Shown here: positions 9,192 to 17,523 of the stretch, piece after piece
Numbering within the stretch: the stretch's first letter is position 1
Layout of the letters: each line of letters begins with the position of its first letter
NCBI GenBank assembly: GCA_910579655.1
Contig: CAJTVE010000005.1
Span: 4,656 to 68,655 of the forward strand
DNA: 64,000 nt
Direction of reading: 5' to 3'
Source of the DNA: an uncultured Allobaculum sp.
GTDB lineage: Bacteria; Bacillota_I; Bacilli_A; Erysipelotrichales; Erysipelotrichaceae
The notes under the pieces: generated by a model
What the model saw: only the letters and a program-made list of their open reading frames with translations
Database searches by the model: none
Told to the model about the DNA's origin: nothing
Made by a program: the position numbers and the translations under genes

Positions 9192-9680
9192 AAATCGTCC
9201 CACAGAAAAACCACAGATATTTATACCGCAGACGTCAAAACTTCAGAGATCCAAATTACAGGAAATCAATCAACTCTGCCAAGTTTCTGGATGGATATCC
9301 GGCTCAAGCCACTCGATGAAGGGGTTTGGCCAAGAAATCCGTCTTGTCCGGGTTTCTTTTCGGTTTGTTTCTGGCTCTTCTGGTCTAGACAGGTCACAAT
9401 TTTGCCAGGATAAAGGATAATAGAAGCGCGAGGAAACCAGAGTAGATTCTGGCTTTCCAAAGCGCTGATCGAAATCTGAAGATTAAGTTTTATTTCAAAT
9501 TTTATTTCGCTGCTGATCTCTGATAGGTTTTATGCAGAAAGACTGCGAATGGTCAGACCTCTTATTACTGATTCATGGCAGCGCCAATTCTGGATTTCAG
9601 GCTTTGTTTTCTGATCGGGAAAATGAGGTCTTAAGCAAAATTAAATCAATCAGACAAATAACAAAAATGGAAAGAGAGGC
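9192..9680. other. scpB-rluB intergenic region with a nested hairpin
   Basis: About 490 bp without a gene. At 9425-9466 there are three consecutive pairing blocks (AGCGC, GGAAA, CCAGA with their complements in reverse order) around a 6-nt loop, giving a 15-bp interrupted stem without a T run. No promoter was recognised. Confidence 0.45.
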
Positions 9681-9686
9681 ATGATG

Positions 9687-10415
9687 ATGGAAGAACGTTT
9701 ACAGAAAGTCATCGCGCAATCTGGAATCTGCTCACGCCGTAAAGCAGAAGAGCTGATTCTGGCTGGAAAAGTGAAAGTCAATGGCAGCACCATTACGACT
9801 TTAGGGACCAAGGTCGACAGCCGCGACCGGATCACGGTCAATGGCAAGACCCTGTCCAAAGAAGAAAAAGTCTACTATGTCCTTAATAAGCCAAAAGGTT
9901 GTGTCACGACGGTGAAAGATGATAAAGATCGCGACACCGTCATGAACTATGTACCGGCCAATCCCCGTGTGTTCCCGGTCGGACGTCTTGACTACGATAC
10001 CAGCGGGGTTCTGCTGCTGACCAATGATGGCGAGTTTGCCAATCAGATGATGCACCCGCGCTATCACCTGCCAAAAACGTATGAAATCAACCTGCAGGGC
10101 ATGTTGACGGAAGACGATGTCAAAAAGCTGCGCAAAGGTTTTACCTATCAGGGAGAAAAATATTCTCCAGCCAAAGTATTCATTAAGAATAAAGACTATG
10201 CAAGAGATCGTATGCTGGTGGATCTGACCATTTATGAAGGCCGCAACCATCAGGTCAAAAAAATGATGGAAGCATTAGGCCATGAAGTGCGCAGGCTGAA
10301 TCGTTCCCGTTTTGGATTTGTAACCGTGGACGATCTGAAACCCGGTCAGGCAAGACGGCTTAAACCATACGATGTTCGTAAATTAGTTGCCATGGCTCAG
10401 GAAGAATCCAAGTGA
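9687..10415 (+). CDS. rluB: 23S rRNA pseudouridine synthase, RluB/RsuA family
   Basis: 242 residues. An N-terminal S4 RNA-binding domain (RLQKVIAQSGICSRRKAEEL) is followed by the RsuA/RluB catalytic domain with VGRLDYDTSGVLLLTNDG, where the Asp of GRLD (about 102) is catalytic, and KTYEINLQG. Three ATGs run in series at 9681, 9684 and 9687; the last is best spaced from the AGAGAGG site. The gene overlaps rsmE by four bases. Its position after scpAB is the usual Gram-positive arrangement. Confidence 0.9.
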   Translation: MEERLQKVIAQSGICSRRKAEELILAGKVKVNGSTITTLGTKVDSRDRITVNGKTLSKEEKVYYVLNKPKGCVTTVKDDKDRDTVMNYVPANPRVFPVGRLDYDTSGVLLLTNDGEFANQMMHPRYHLPKTYEINLQGMLTEDDVKKLRKGFTYQGEKYSPAKVFIKNKDYARDRMLVDLTIYEGRNHQVKKMMEALGHEVRRLNRSRFGFVTVDDLKPGQARRLKPYDVRKLVAMAQEESK

Positions 10416-11191
10416 AACAGATTTTTACTGACGAGGAACTCCATGTCGGAAAGATTCTGACGCTCGATGAAAAGACTGCTCATCACCTGTTCCACGTCAC
10501 CCGCACCACACCAAAAGAGCGCATCCGCATCATTTCCAGAAACGGCCGCGTCTATCATGGCCATGTCCAGGAGCATCCGCATGTATATATCAGTGAGGAA
10601 ACGGACCAGACAAACGATACGCCGCCTGAACTGACTTTATGCGCAGCCTTGATCAAGGCGGACAAATTTGAGTGGATGCTCCAGAAAGCCGCCGAACTGG
10701 GCGTTACCCGCATTGTGCCCTTTACCAGTGCAAATACCATCATTGCGCTTGAACCCAAGAAAATTGACAAGAAACTGGCCCGATGGGCCAGCATTCTTGA
10801 AGGGGCCTGCCGGCAGTCCAATCGGACCAATCTGGTGACCATTGAAAAGCCAGTCCGCCTGCAGGATCTGAGTCAGTTTCAGTCCGAACTGAATCTCTGT
10901 GCCTGGGAAAAAGAAAATGTCAGCCAGCATCTTTGCTGCAGCCTTGACAGGATCGATCATTCAGCAACCTTTGTCATTGGCCCTGAAGGCGGCCTGACGG
11001 CTGGCGAAGCGGATTTTCTTGAACAGGAAGGATTTATTCTCTGCTCGCTTGGAAACCGGATTTTAAGAGCTGAAACAGCCGCCTGCTATATGCTGGCCTG
11101 TGCAGATTACGCCTGGCATGCCAATCATGGCCTGTGTCAGACAGACCAGAAGCCGGAATCCAGCGAGAATGGAGCTGCATCTTCCAATTAG
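10412..11191 (+). CDS. rsmE: 16S rRNA (uracil-1498-N3)-methyltransferase
   Basis: 259 residues starting at a GTG that overlaps the rluB stop (GTGA). The N-terminal PUA-like domain is followed by a SPOUT methyltransferase domain with the knot signature VIGPEGGLTAGEADFL and LGNRILRAETAA near the C-terminus. It methylates U1498 of 16S rRNA using SAM. The last ~20 residues are a Gln/Ser/Asn-rich tail beyond the family's usual end. Confidence 0.93.
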   Translation: MKQIFTDEELHVGKILTLDEKTAHHLFHVTRTTPKERIRIISRNGRVYHGHVQEHPHVYISEETDQTNDTPPELTLCAALIKADKFEWMLQKAAELGVTRIVPFTSANTIIALEPKKIDKKLARWASILEGACRQSNRTNLVTIEKPVRLQDLSQFQSELNLCAWEKENVSQHLCCSLDRIDHSATFVIGPEGGLTAGEADFLEQEGFILCSLGNRILRAETAACYMLACADYAWHANHGLCQTDQKPESSENGAASSN

Positions 11192-11634
11192 GATCTCCGT
11201 TTTCCTGCCGGATGGACCAAAGGGAGAGGAAGATTTCTTCTTCTGAACTTGTTAATTGACTCGTTTAATTGACTTGTTTACTTTTGGATGTGTCTTCGTC
11301 TTTGCAAAAAAAGGCATCTGGATACCGCTCGTGTCCCCATCCTGATCGTTTTTAGGTCAGTGGTGGGGATTTTTCGTTGCTTCTCATGTGAAAATGCGGC
11401 AGAGCGTGATAAAACAGTCCTGTATACTCGATTGTTATCACTTTCAGGATGCTGCTCAAAATTATGATCTGTTGTCTTGCCTTCTTTTTCGATAAAATCA
11501 TCAAAGAGCCAGAACTGTCATCCCTGGAACCAGAATGAATGCATATCTGTTCAACACAGACAGAAAAAACAGCCTGCCTGCTTTTTTCTGTTCATCTGGG
11601 CAGGAAAAGGCCAGACCGGGAAGGAGAGAGAAAA
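11192..11634. other. rsmE-mtaB intergenic region
   Basis: About 440 bp with the rsmE terminator at its centre. The mtaB frame stays open back to 11539, but no ribosome site supports the earlier start. No promoter recognised. Confidence 0.4.
11333..11375 (+). terminator. rsmE terminator
   Basis: A CCCCA-CC arm pairs with GG-TGGGG, extended by TGA/TCA, then ATTTTT. The stem has two small bulges. Confidence 0.65.
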
Positions 11635-12951
11635 ATGAAGAAATTTGAAATTGAAACCCTTGGCTGCAAGGTGAATGAATATGAATCGGCTTTCTACGCT
11701 TCCCAGCTTGAAAAAGCCGGATTTGAACGTGCCACAAAAGGGGAGCCGGCTGATGTGCTCATTATCAATACCTGTACTGTGACCAATACTGCCGCGGCCA
11801 AATCCCGTCGGCGGATCAATCGGCTTAAACGGGAAAACCCAAATGCTTTTGTCGCTGCCGTGGGCTGTTATACGCAGATGCTTGAGGCTGCAGAGCGTGA
11901 AGCTTTGCATGTCGATCTGATTGTTGGTGCTTCGCATAAAGACGAGCTTGCACAAAAAATTATGGAAGGCATGAATCTGCACACTTCACAGGATCTTGTT
12001 GAAGAAAGCCGCGATCTGACGCGTTTTGAGTCGATGCCGATTGGTTTTTTTGAAGGGCAGCACCGTGCATTTTTAAAGATTCAGGATGGATGCAACCAGT
12101 ATTGTGCCTATTGCCAGATTCCATTGGCCCGCGGCCCGGAAAGAAGCCAGCTGCCACAGGAAGTCGTCAAGAGCGCTCAGATGTTAGCTCAAAACGGCCA
12201 TCTTGAGATCGTCCTGACTGGCATTCATACCGGCCGCTACCACTTCAGACAGACCAATCTGACCGATCTGCTGAAGATGCTGCTGGAAAACACACCGGAA
12301 GATGTGTGCTATCGGTTATCCAGTATTGAGATTACTGAAGTCAGCGATGAGCTGCTCGATCTGATGGAGAAAAATCCCCGGATCCTGCCGCACCTTCATA
12401 TTCCGATTCAGGCCGGCGATGACAGGACTTTAGCGCGTATGAAACGTCCGTATACTGTTGCCCAGTTTGAAAAACGGCTGGAAGACATCCGAAAACGCAT
12501 TCCTGATATCTCGATTTCGACCGATGTCATTACCGGCTTTGTCGGCGAAACGGATGATGAATTTGAAACGACAAAGAAAACGCTGTCTGAGTGCAGGTTT
12601 TCTTTTCTGCATGTGTTCCCTTATTCGAGAAGAAAGGGAACAGCAGCGGATAAAATGAGCGGATTTGTCGATGGCAATACGGCCAAGGCGCGTACTGATG
12701 CTTTACTGGCTCTTTCCAGAGAGCTGCGCCATCAGGACATGGCCCGCTTTGAGAGAAGTCAGATGCTGATTGAGCGCGAGGAACCCGGTCATGAAAACTG
12801 GTACATTGGCTACACAAGCCAATACCATCCAGCCCGGATTTATTCCCCGACTCCCCTTAGCGGCCGAATCAATGTTAGAATGACGGAAAGTGCACAGGAA
12901 CGATATACAGTCGTTGCAGAGGATCAAGATGAGATTATCAAAAATGTTTAA
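11635..12951 (+). CDS. mtaB: tRNA (N6-L-threonylcarbamoyladenosine(37)-C2)-methylthiotransferase
   Basis: 438 residues from the ATG at 11635 with a GGGAAGGAGAG site. MtaB converts t6A37 to ms2t6A37 in ANN-decoding tRNAs. Domains in order: UPF0004 with LGCKVNEYES and NTCTVTNTAAAKSRR, radical SAM core with CNQYCAYC for the [4Fe-4S] cluster (about 148-155), then a C-terminal TRAM-like region. The end overlaps the murE start by 23 bp. Confidence 0.93.
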   Translation: MKKFEIETLGCKVNEYESAFYASQLEKAGFERATKGEPADVLIINTCTVTNTAAAKSRRRINRLKRENPNAFVAAVGCYTQMLEAAEREALHVDLIVGASHKDELAQKIMEGMNLHTSQDLVEESRDLTRFESMPIGFFEGQHRAFLKIQDGCNQYCAYCQIPLARGPERSQLPQEVVKSAQMLAQNGHLEIVLTGIHTGRYHFRQTNLTDLLKMLLENTPEDVCYRLSSIEITEVSDELLDLMEKNPRILPHLHIPIQAGDDRTLARMKRPYTVAQFEKRLEDIRKRIPDISISTDVITGFVGETDDEFETTKKTLSECRFSFLHVFPYSRRKGTAADKMSGFVDGNTAKARTDALLALSRELRHQDMARFERSQMLIEREEPGHENWYIGYTSQYHPARIYSPTPLSGRINVRMTESAQERYTVVAEDQDEIIKNV

Positions 12952-14404
12952 GAATGTTCCGACTACCAATATTCAGGGACTTTCTTTTGATTCCCGGAAA
13001 ATAAAACCCGGTGATATGTATTTCTGTATGCCCGGGCTTACCTTTGACGGGCATGATTTTATCGATCAGGCCATCGATAAAGGAGCGATCGCGATCGTTC
13101 ATTCTAAACCGGTTGAACACCCAAGGGGCGGAGCGGTGTATATCAAAGTGGATGATACTGTCGATGCTCTCAATCAGGCAGCCCGAATCTTCTATAACCG
13201 GCCATCGGACCAGCTGCTGATGTATGGGATTACGGGAACGAATGGTAAAAGTACAGTAGCCAATATTATCCGTCACTTTGAGCAACCCGAAACGCCATGC
13301 GGCTATATTGGCACGATTGCGATTGCCTATGGAAACTGCACATTTGCTCCCGATCTGACCACACCCGATACCGTGTTCTTGCAGAAGACCCTGCGCAATA
13401 TGGTGGATGCCGGCATGCAAGCCTGCGCCATGGAAGTCTCCAGCCATGGCCTTGCCCAGAAACGGGTCGAAGGCATTGATTTTGATTGCGCGGTTTTTAC
13501 CAACTTTACCTATGACCACCTTGATTTCCATGGCACCATGGAAAATTACTTTGAAGCCAAATCCCGTCTGTTTGCAAAACGTGTCAAAACAGATGGTGTA
13601 TCCGTTCTGAATGCGGATGATCCAAAATACCAGGAACTCGCTTCTCTTTCTGCGGCTCGCACAGTCAGCTACTCGACCAAACAGGAAGCCGATTACCGGG
13701 CAATTAATATCAAGATGGATCAGGGATCCATTTCTTTTGATCTGGTCTATGGAACCAAAACCTATCCAGTGATTTCCAATCTGGTTGGTGAATTCAACTT
13801 ATATAACCTGTTAGCTGCCATTGCGGCGGTTCATGAAACCAGCTCTCAGCCTTTAGAAGAAATCATTGCCAAAGCTAAGACGATTCCGCAGGTTCCAGGC
13901 CGTATGGAACAGATTCATGAAGGCCAGAACTTCAATGTCATTGTTGACTTTGCCCACACTCCAGATGGCATGGAAAAGATGTTCAAATTTGGCCGCATGA
14001 TTACCAAACCAGGCGGTCAGCTGATCGCTGTTTTTGGATCCGCTGGTAAGCGCGATAAACCAAAACGGAAAGTCTTTGGCGAACTGGCTGAACGCTATTG
14101 CGATCAGGTCTACCTGACTGAAGATGATCCGCGCGACGAAAATCCGCAGGACATTGCCCATGAAATCCGTTCGGGGATGAGCACCGTTCGTTCGGTCTTT
14201 GTTCCAGAACGCTATGAAGCCATCCGCCAGGCGATTGAATCAGCCAATGAAGGCGATACGGTTCTGCTGCTGGGAAAAGGCGATGAAACCTTCATGTATC
14301 ATGAAGAAGGCCGGGTTCCCTGGATGGGCGACAATACAGCAGCCAGAGAATGTCTGGACCGTATTCTCAAACCAGAAGACCACCATACATCTTCGGCTTC
14401 TTGA
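12929..14404 (+). CDS. murE: UDP-N-acetylmuramoyl-tripeptide synthetase MurE
   Basis: 491 residues. The ATG at 12929 is preceded by an AGAGGATC site and lies inside mtaB. MurE adds the third amino acid to UDP-MurNAc-L-Ala-D-Glu. Visible are the ATP loop TGTNGKST (102-109), the carbamylated Lys region EAKSRLF (about 211) and the specificity motif DDPR (399-402). DNPR marks meso-diaminopimelate enzymes and D(D/N)P(N/A) marks lysine enzymes; DDPR is the Thermotoga-type intermediate, so the third residue cannot be fixed from the motif. A short HHTSSAS tail ends the protein. Confidence 0.92.
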   Translation: MRLSKMFKNVPTTNIQGLSFDSRKIKPGDMYFCMPGLTFDGHDFIDQAIDKGAIAIVHSKPVEHPRGGAVYIKVDDTVDALNQAARIFYNRPSDQLLMYGITGTNGKSTVANIIRHFEQPETPCGYIGTIAIAYGNCTFAPDLTTPDTVFLQKTLRNMVDAGMQACAMEVSSHGLAQKRVEGIDFDCAVFTNFTYDHLDFHGTMENYFEAKSRLFAKRVKTDGVSVLNADDPKYQELASLSAARTVSYSTKQEADYRAINIKMDQGSISFDLVYGTKTYPVISNLVGEFNLYNLLAAIAAVHETSSQPLEEIIAKAKTIPQVPGRMEQIHEGQNFNVIVDFAHTPDGMEKMFKFGRMITKPGGQLIAVFGSAGKRDKPKRKVFGELAERYCDQVYLTEDDPRDENPQDIAHEIRSGMSTVRSVFVPERYEAIRQAIESANEGDTVLLLGKGDETFMYHEEGRVPWMGDNTAARECLDRILKPEDHHTSSAS

Positions 14405-14730
14405 ACTATTTCTTGAAGTCATGCTGTCGGAGTCAGGTATACGGGAGATTAAAAAAGAAGTCACCTTCTCGGCCATTGAATGACCGAGGATCCTTGCCCA
14501 GCAGTCCTGAATCCACGCTGCCTGCGCTTTGATTTTTCTGATGAAAAACGAAGTCAGGCAGCTTTTTCTTTGAAAACAGGACAGATCAGAGGGCATGGTC
14601 ATTGAATTTATGATCAGTTGCCCTAAATATGTGGTATAAGAATATTTCTGGAGCATTTTCTTTGGATGGCTTCAGCTTTTGAGTAATTTGTTTTTGTAAG
14701 ACTGGAAATATCCATCAAGGAGGGATACTC
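14405..14730. other. Intergenic region after murE
   Basis: About 325 bp holding the murE terminator and, presumably, the promoter of the next gene. Nothing else seen. Confidence 0.4.
14518..14568 (+). terminator. murE terminator
   Basis: GCTGCCTG and CAGGCAGC pair, the stem continues through GCTT and GATTTTTC blocks around a TGAT loop, and a run of five Ts follows. Confidence 0.85.
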
Positions 14731-15273
14731 ATGGATCGCAAACCAGATCCCGGCCAAGCATCAAGCAGTAAACGGCCGCTCAAAAAGCTCTATATTCTCA
14801 GCGGCGCTGCAACAGTCAAGAAAACGGGTGTCTGTGAACAGCTGAAAACAACGCTGGCCAATTCGGTCTATCTTGACGGAAAGTGGTGCTGGAATGCCCA
14901 CCCCATGGTGGATACGGTTGAAACCCGGTATATGGTTTTGCAGAATATCTGTTTTCTGCTCAACCAGTTTCTGGTCTGTTCAGCCTATGACAATATCGTT
15001 TTTGGCTGGGAGTTTGACCAGACGCATACCATTGAAAGCATACTGGGTTCACTCGATAAGCAGGACTGCACGATCCGGCTGATTCATTTAGAAGAAAACA
15101 AACAGGTTCTGGCAAGTCCGGCTGCTTCAAGGCAGGAGGATAAAGGTCAGTCTGCTTTTCCTTTCAATGGTTTTTCAGATCCTGATATCCTGCAGGTGAT
15201 CAGCCTGGATGTTGCCACGATGGATGTCAGTCAGATCGTCCAGCAGATTTTGCAGACGCCTGATCCAGCCTGA
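14731..15273 (+). CDS. Unknown protein with a degenerate P-loop-like N-terminus
   Basis: 180 residues. A strong AAGGAGGG site fixes the start. After a hydrophilic N-terminus, LYILSGAATVKKTGV (about 30-44) sits where a kinase-type Walker A would be, but reads G-x4-KKT instead of GKS/T. The rest (VYLDGKWCWNAHPM, YDNIVFGWEF, IRLIHLE) alternates strands and helices as in small P-loop kinases. I infer a diverged nucleotide-kinase fold that may not bind ATP well. It is a single gene between terminators, upstream of rpsU. Function unknown. Confidence 0.6.
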   Translation: MDRKPDPGQASSSKRPLKKLYILSGAATVKKTGVCEQLKTTLANSVYLDGKWCWNAHPMVDTVETRYMVLQNICFLLNQFLVCSAYDNIVFGWEFDQTHTIESILGSLDKQDCTIRLIHLEENKQVLASPAASRQEDKGQSAFPFNGFSDPDILQVISLDVATMDVSQIVQQILQTPDPA

Positions 15274-15538
15274 ATTGAACAGGACTGGATTTTTTAAGGA
15301 TTATTGTCTAGAATGAGTAACGGTCGCTTTGGAATTTTTTTGCAAGAGCAGGTCTTGGCAAGAAAATAAATTTGACCCTTGGATTTTTGACTGGCCCAAA
15401 AGTGCTTTTGGAACGCTGAATTTTGAAGAAAACCTGTCAGATTCAGACTGTAAATCACTATAAATGCCTGTTCAAAACAGGAATAGAGCGAAAAGTGTCT
15501 GCTTGGCCTGTGAAAATCACTTTTTTTTGGATAGAGAG
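15274..15538. other. Intergenic stretch upstream of rpsU
   Basis: About 265 bp, AT-rich, without a supported reading frame. The rpsU promoter follows directly. Nothing else recognised. Confidence 0.4.
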
Positions 15539-15566
15539 TTGAAATCCTGAGCATGATCAATATAAT
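15539..15566 (+). promoter_or_regulatory. rpsU promoter
   Basis: -35 TTGAAA and -10 TATAAT with 16-bp spacing, about 30 bp upstream of the rpsU start; the clearest sigma-A promoter in the window. Confidence 0.8.
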
Positions 15567-15599
15567 AGGTATTGTTAATTCGGGAAGGGGGGTTGTAGT

Positions 15600-15779
15600 A
15601 TGCCAAAAGTAGTCTTGAAAGAAAATGAACAGCTTGATGATGCACTTCGCAGATTCAAACGTCAGGTTTCACGCAACGGTACCCTTGCTGAGGCTCGTAA
15701 AAGAGAATTCTATGTAAAGCCGGGCGTAAAGAAAAAACTGAAATCTGAAGCTGCCCGTAAAGCTAGAAGAGGAAAATAA
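15600..15779 (+). CDS. rpsU: 30S ribosomal protein S21
   Basis: A 59-residue basic protein, MPKVVLKENEQLDDALRRF at the N-terminus and an Arg/Lys-rich helix to the end, full length for bS21. It binds the 30S platform near the anti-Shine-Dalgarno sequence of 16S rRNA and helps initiation. It has its own promoter 5', an AAGGGGGG ribosome site and a terminator directly after the stop, so it is a monocistronic unit. Confidence 0.97.
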   Translation: MPKVVLKENEQLDDALRRFKRQVSRNGTLAEARKREFYVKPGVKKKLKSEAARKARRGK

Positions 15780-15803
15780 TCTGCTTAACGCAGATTTTTT
15801 TTT
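15779..15803 (+). terminator. rpsU terminator
   Basis: ATCTGC/GCAGAT stem with a 5-nt loop and a run of nine Ts; the stem begins at the last base of the stop codon. Confidence 0.9.
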
Positions 15804-15994
15804 GCCAGATTTTCGGCTTCCTCCTCCTGATCAGCAAATTAGAATGACCAGACGCTTCATCTTTTCCATCGTACGCCATTGCGGCTAAGATAGAAAGGAA
15901 CCCTGGCCGATTCTGTTCAATACCATTCGATAGAAATAGATAGACAATCTTCAAAGATAAACTTACGACAGAGACAGTGAAAGGATGAGAAAGA

Positions 15995-16951
15995 GTGGAA
16001 TTTTTTCTGGATTGCAGTGAACTTCCATACGAAGTTCTGACCGCTCTTCCTGGCTTTCAGGATGAGCATTTTAAAGTCATTGAAAAGAAGTATCCCGTCC
16101 AGCTGTATTTAAGATCTTCGGATCTGCGCCTTGTGTGTGACAGCGAAGCGGTATTTCATAAAGTAGAAAATGTTCTGGATGGCATGGTGCAGGCTATTGC
16201 CGCCAATGGAGGCATTGAAAACAGCGAAGTTGAACGATTGTGCCTGGTGGCTGCCAAAGGACAGAATGCAGCAGCAGACTATACTGGTGAGGATCCCGTT
16301 GTCCGTACCCGGAATGGCAAGATGATTTATCCAAAAACCGAAAACCAGAAACGGCTGGTTGATTCTTTTCGGAATTCGAAGATCACGTTTGCTTCTGGTG
16401 TAGCCGGAACGGGTAAAACCTACCTTGCGGTCGCTTATGCGGTTGACCAGCTCAAAAAGGAGAAGATCAGCAAGATCATCCTGACTAGACCTGCGGTTGA
16501 AGCCGGCGAGTCTTTAGGTTTTCTGCCGGGCGATATGAAAGAGAAGGTCGATCCGTATTTAAGGCCGCTCTACGATGCACTCAATGAGATGCTTGGGCAG
16601 GAGACGGTGGAACGTTATCAGGAAAAAGAAATCATTGAAATTGCGCCCCTGGCCTTTATGCGCGGGCGTACACTCAATGATGCCGTTGTCATTCTTGATG
16701 AAGCGCAGAATACAACCAAATCGCAGATGAAGATGTTTCTGACCCGGATGGGTAAAAACTGCCGCATGATCATCAATGGGGATATTTCCCAGATCGACCT
16801 GATTCGCAAAGCGGATTCTGGCCTGATTCATGCCTGCTCCATTTTGCAGGGCATTGAGGGGATTGCCATTCAGTATCTCGACCAGAGCGATGTTGTTCGA
16901 AATCCTCTGGTTCAGAAAATTATCGAACGCTATGAGCAGGCAGACGATTAG
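15995..16951 (+). CDS. phoH: PhoH family ATPase
   Basis: 318 residues starting at GTG behind AAGGATGAG. N-terminal KH-like/PhoH leader, then the helicase-like ATPase core: GVAGTGKTYLA (Walker A), LTRPAVEAGESLGFLPGD (PhoH signature), VVILDEAQNTT (Walker B), MIINGDISQIDL. PhoH-like proteins are cytoplasmic ATPases linked to RNA processing and ribosome maturation. In many Gram-positives phoH precedes ybeY; here a terminator follows and ybeY is absent from this position. Confidence 0.92.
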   Translation: MEFFLDCSELPYEVLTALPGFQDEHFKVIEKKYPVQLYLRSSDLRLVCDSEAVFHKVENVLDGMVQAIAANGGIENSEVERLCLVAAKGQNAAADYTGEDPVVRTRNGKMIYPKTENQKRLVDSFRNSKITFASGVAGTGKTYLAVAYAVDQLKKEKISKIILTRPAVEAGESLGFLPGDMKEKVDPYLRPLYDALNEMLGQETVERYQEKEIIEIAPLAFMRGRTLNDAVVILDEAQNTTKSQMKMFLTRMGKNCRMIINGDISQIDLIRKADSGLIHACSILQGIEGIAIQYLDQSDVVRNPLVQKIIERYEQADD

Positions 16952-16987
16952 TCTGTCCTCTCAATTCCATTTGTAATAATGAGACGA

Positions 16988-17027
16988 AAATTCCCTGTAC
17001 TCGGTCTGGGCACAGGGAATTTTTTTG
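16988..17027 (+). terminator. phoH terminator
   Basis: AATTCCCTGT and ACAGGGAATT pair perfectly with a 13-nt loop, followed by seven Ts. Confidence 0.88.
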
Positions 17028-17110
17028 TTCCTTCGGCCATAAGAATCTTCTGTCATAAGAATAGAGATGCGCTCTTTTATACCATACTTGAGGTGATAAG
17101 GAGGTATTCT

Positions 17111-17362
17111 ATGCGTTCAAAAACCAGCGCTGTTAAAATTCAATTTGACTCAGAAGTATTCGACAGGATTCAAAAAGAAGCCAGTCTCAATGCCCAGACT
17201 GTGAGCGAATTCATGGAAAATGCTGTACTTGAAAAACTCGAAGACAGTCTTGATTATCAGGATGCACTGCAAAGGATCAAGGAATCAAACGGCAAATCTC
17301 TTTGCGCAGATGAAGTAAAGCGCGAGCTGAAACTGGACAGCTCAGAAGAGATTGTGAAATGA
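17111..17362 (+). CDS. RelB/DUF6290-like ribbon-helix-helix antitoxin without a toxin gene
   Basis: 83 residues from the ATG at 17111 with an AAGGAGGT site. The N-terminus (SAVKIQFDSEVFDRIQKEASLNAQTVSEF) is a ribbon-helix-helix DNA-binding unit; the second half (ENAVLEKLEDSLDYQDALQ) resembles the RelB/DUF6290 antitoxin tail that wraps a RelE/ParE toxin. No RelE-like frame follows: about 160 bp later the AMMECR1 gene begins. Either an orphan antitoxin or a stand-alone repressor. Confidence 0.65.
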   Translation: MRSKTSAVKIQFDSEVFDRIQKEASLNAQTVSEFMENAVLEKLEDSLDYQDALQRIKESNGKSLCADEVKRELKLDSSEEIVK

Positions 17363-17523
17363 AACCTTAGAAACGAAACTACCAAAAAAGATGAGAAAAG
17401 CCGGAAGAAGTTTTTTCATCTTAATGACCACACTGGAAAAATCTGTTTATGATGAAAGTGAACTGTATGACTCAAAGCCACGAACCCGAGCAGAAAACTC
17501 GAGTAGGGAAAGAGGATGAACGT

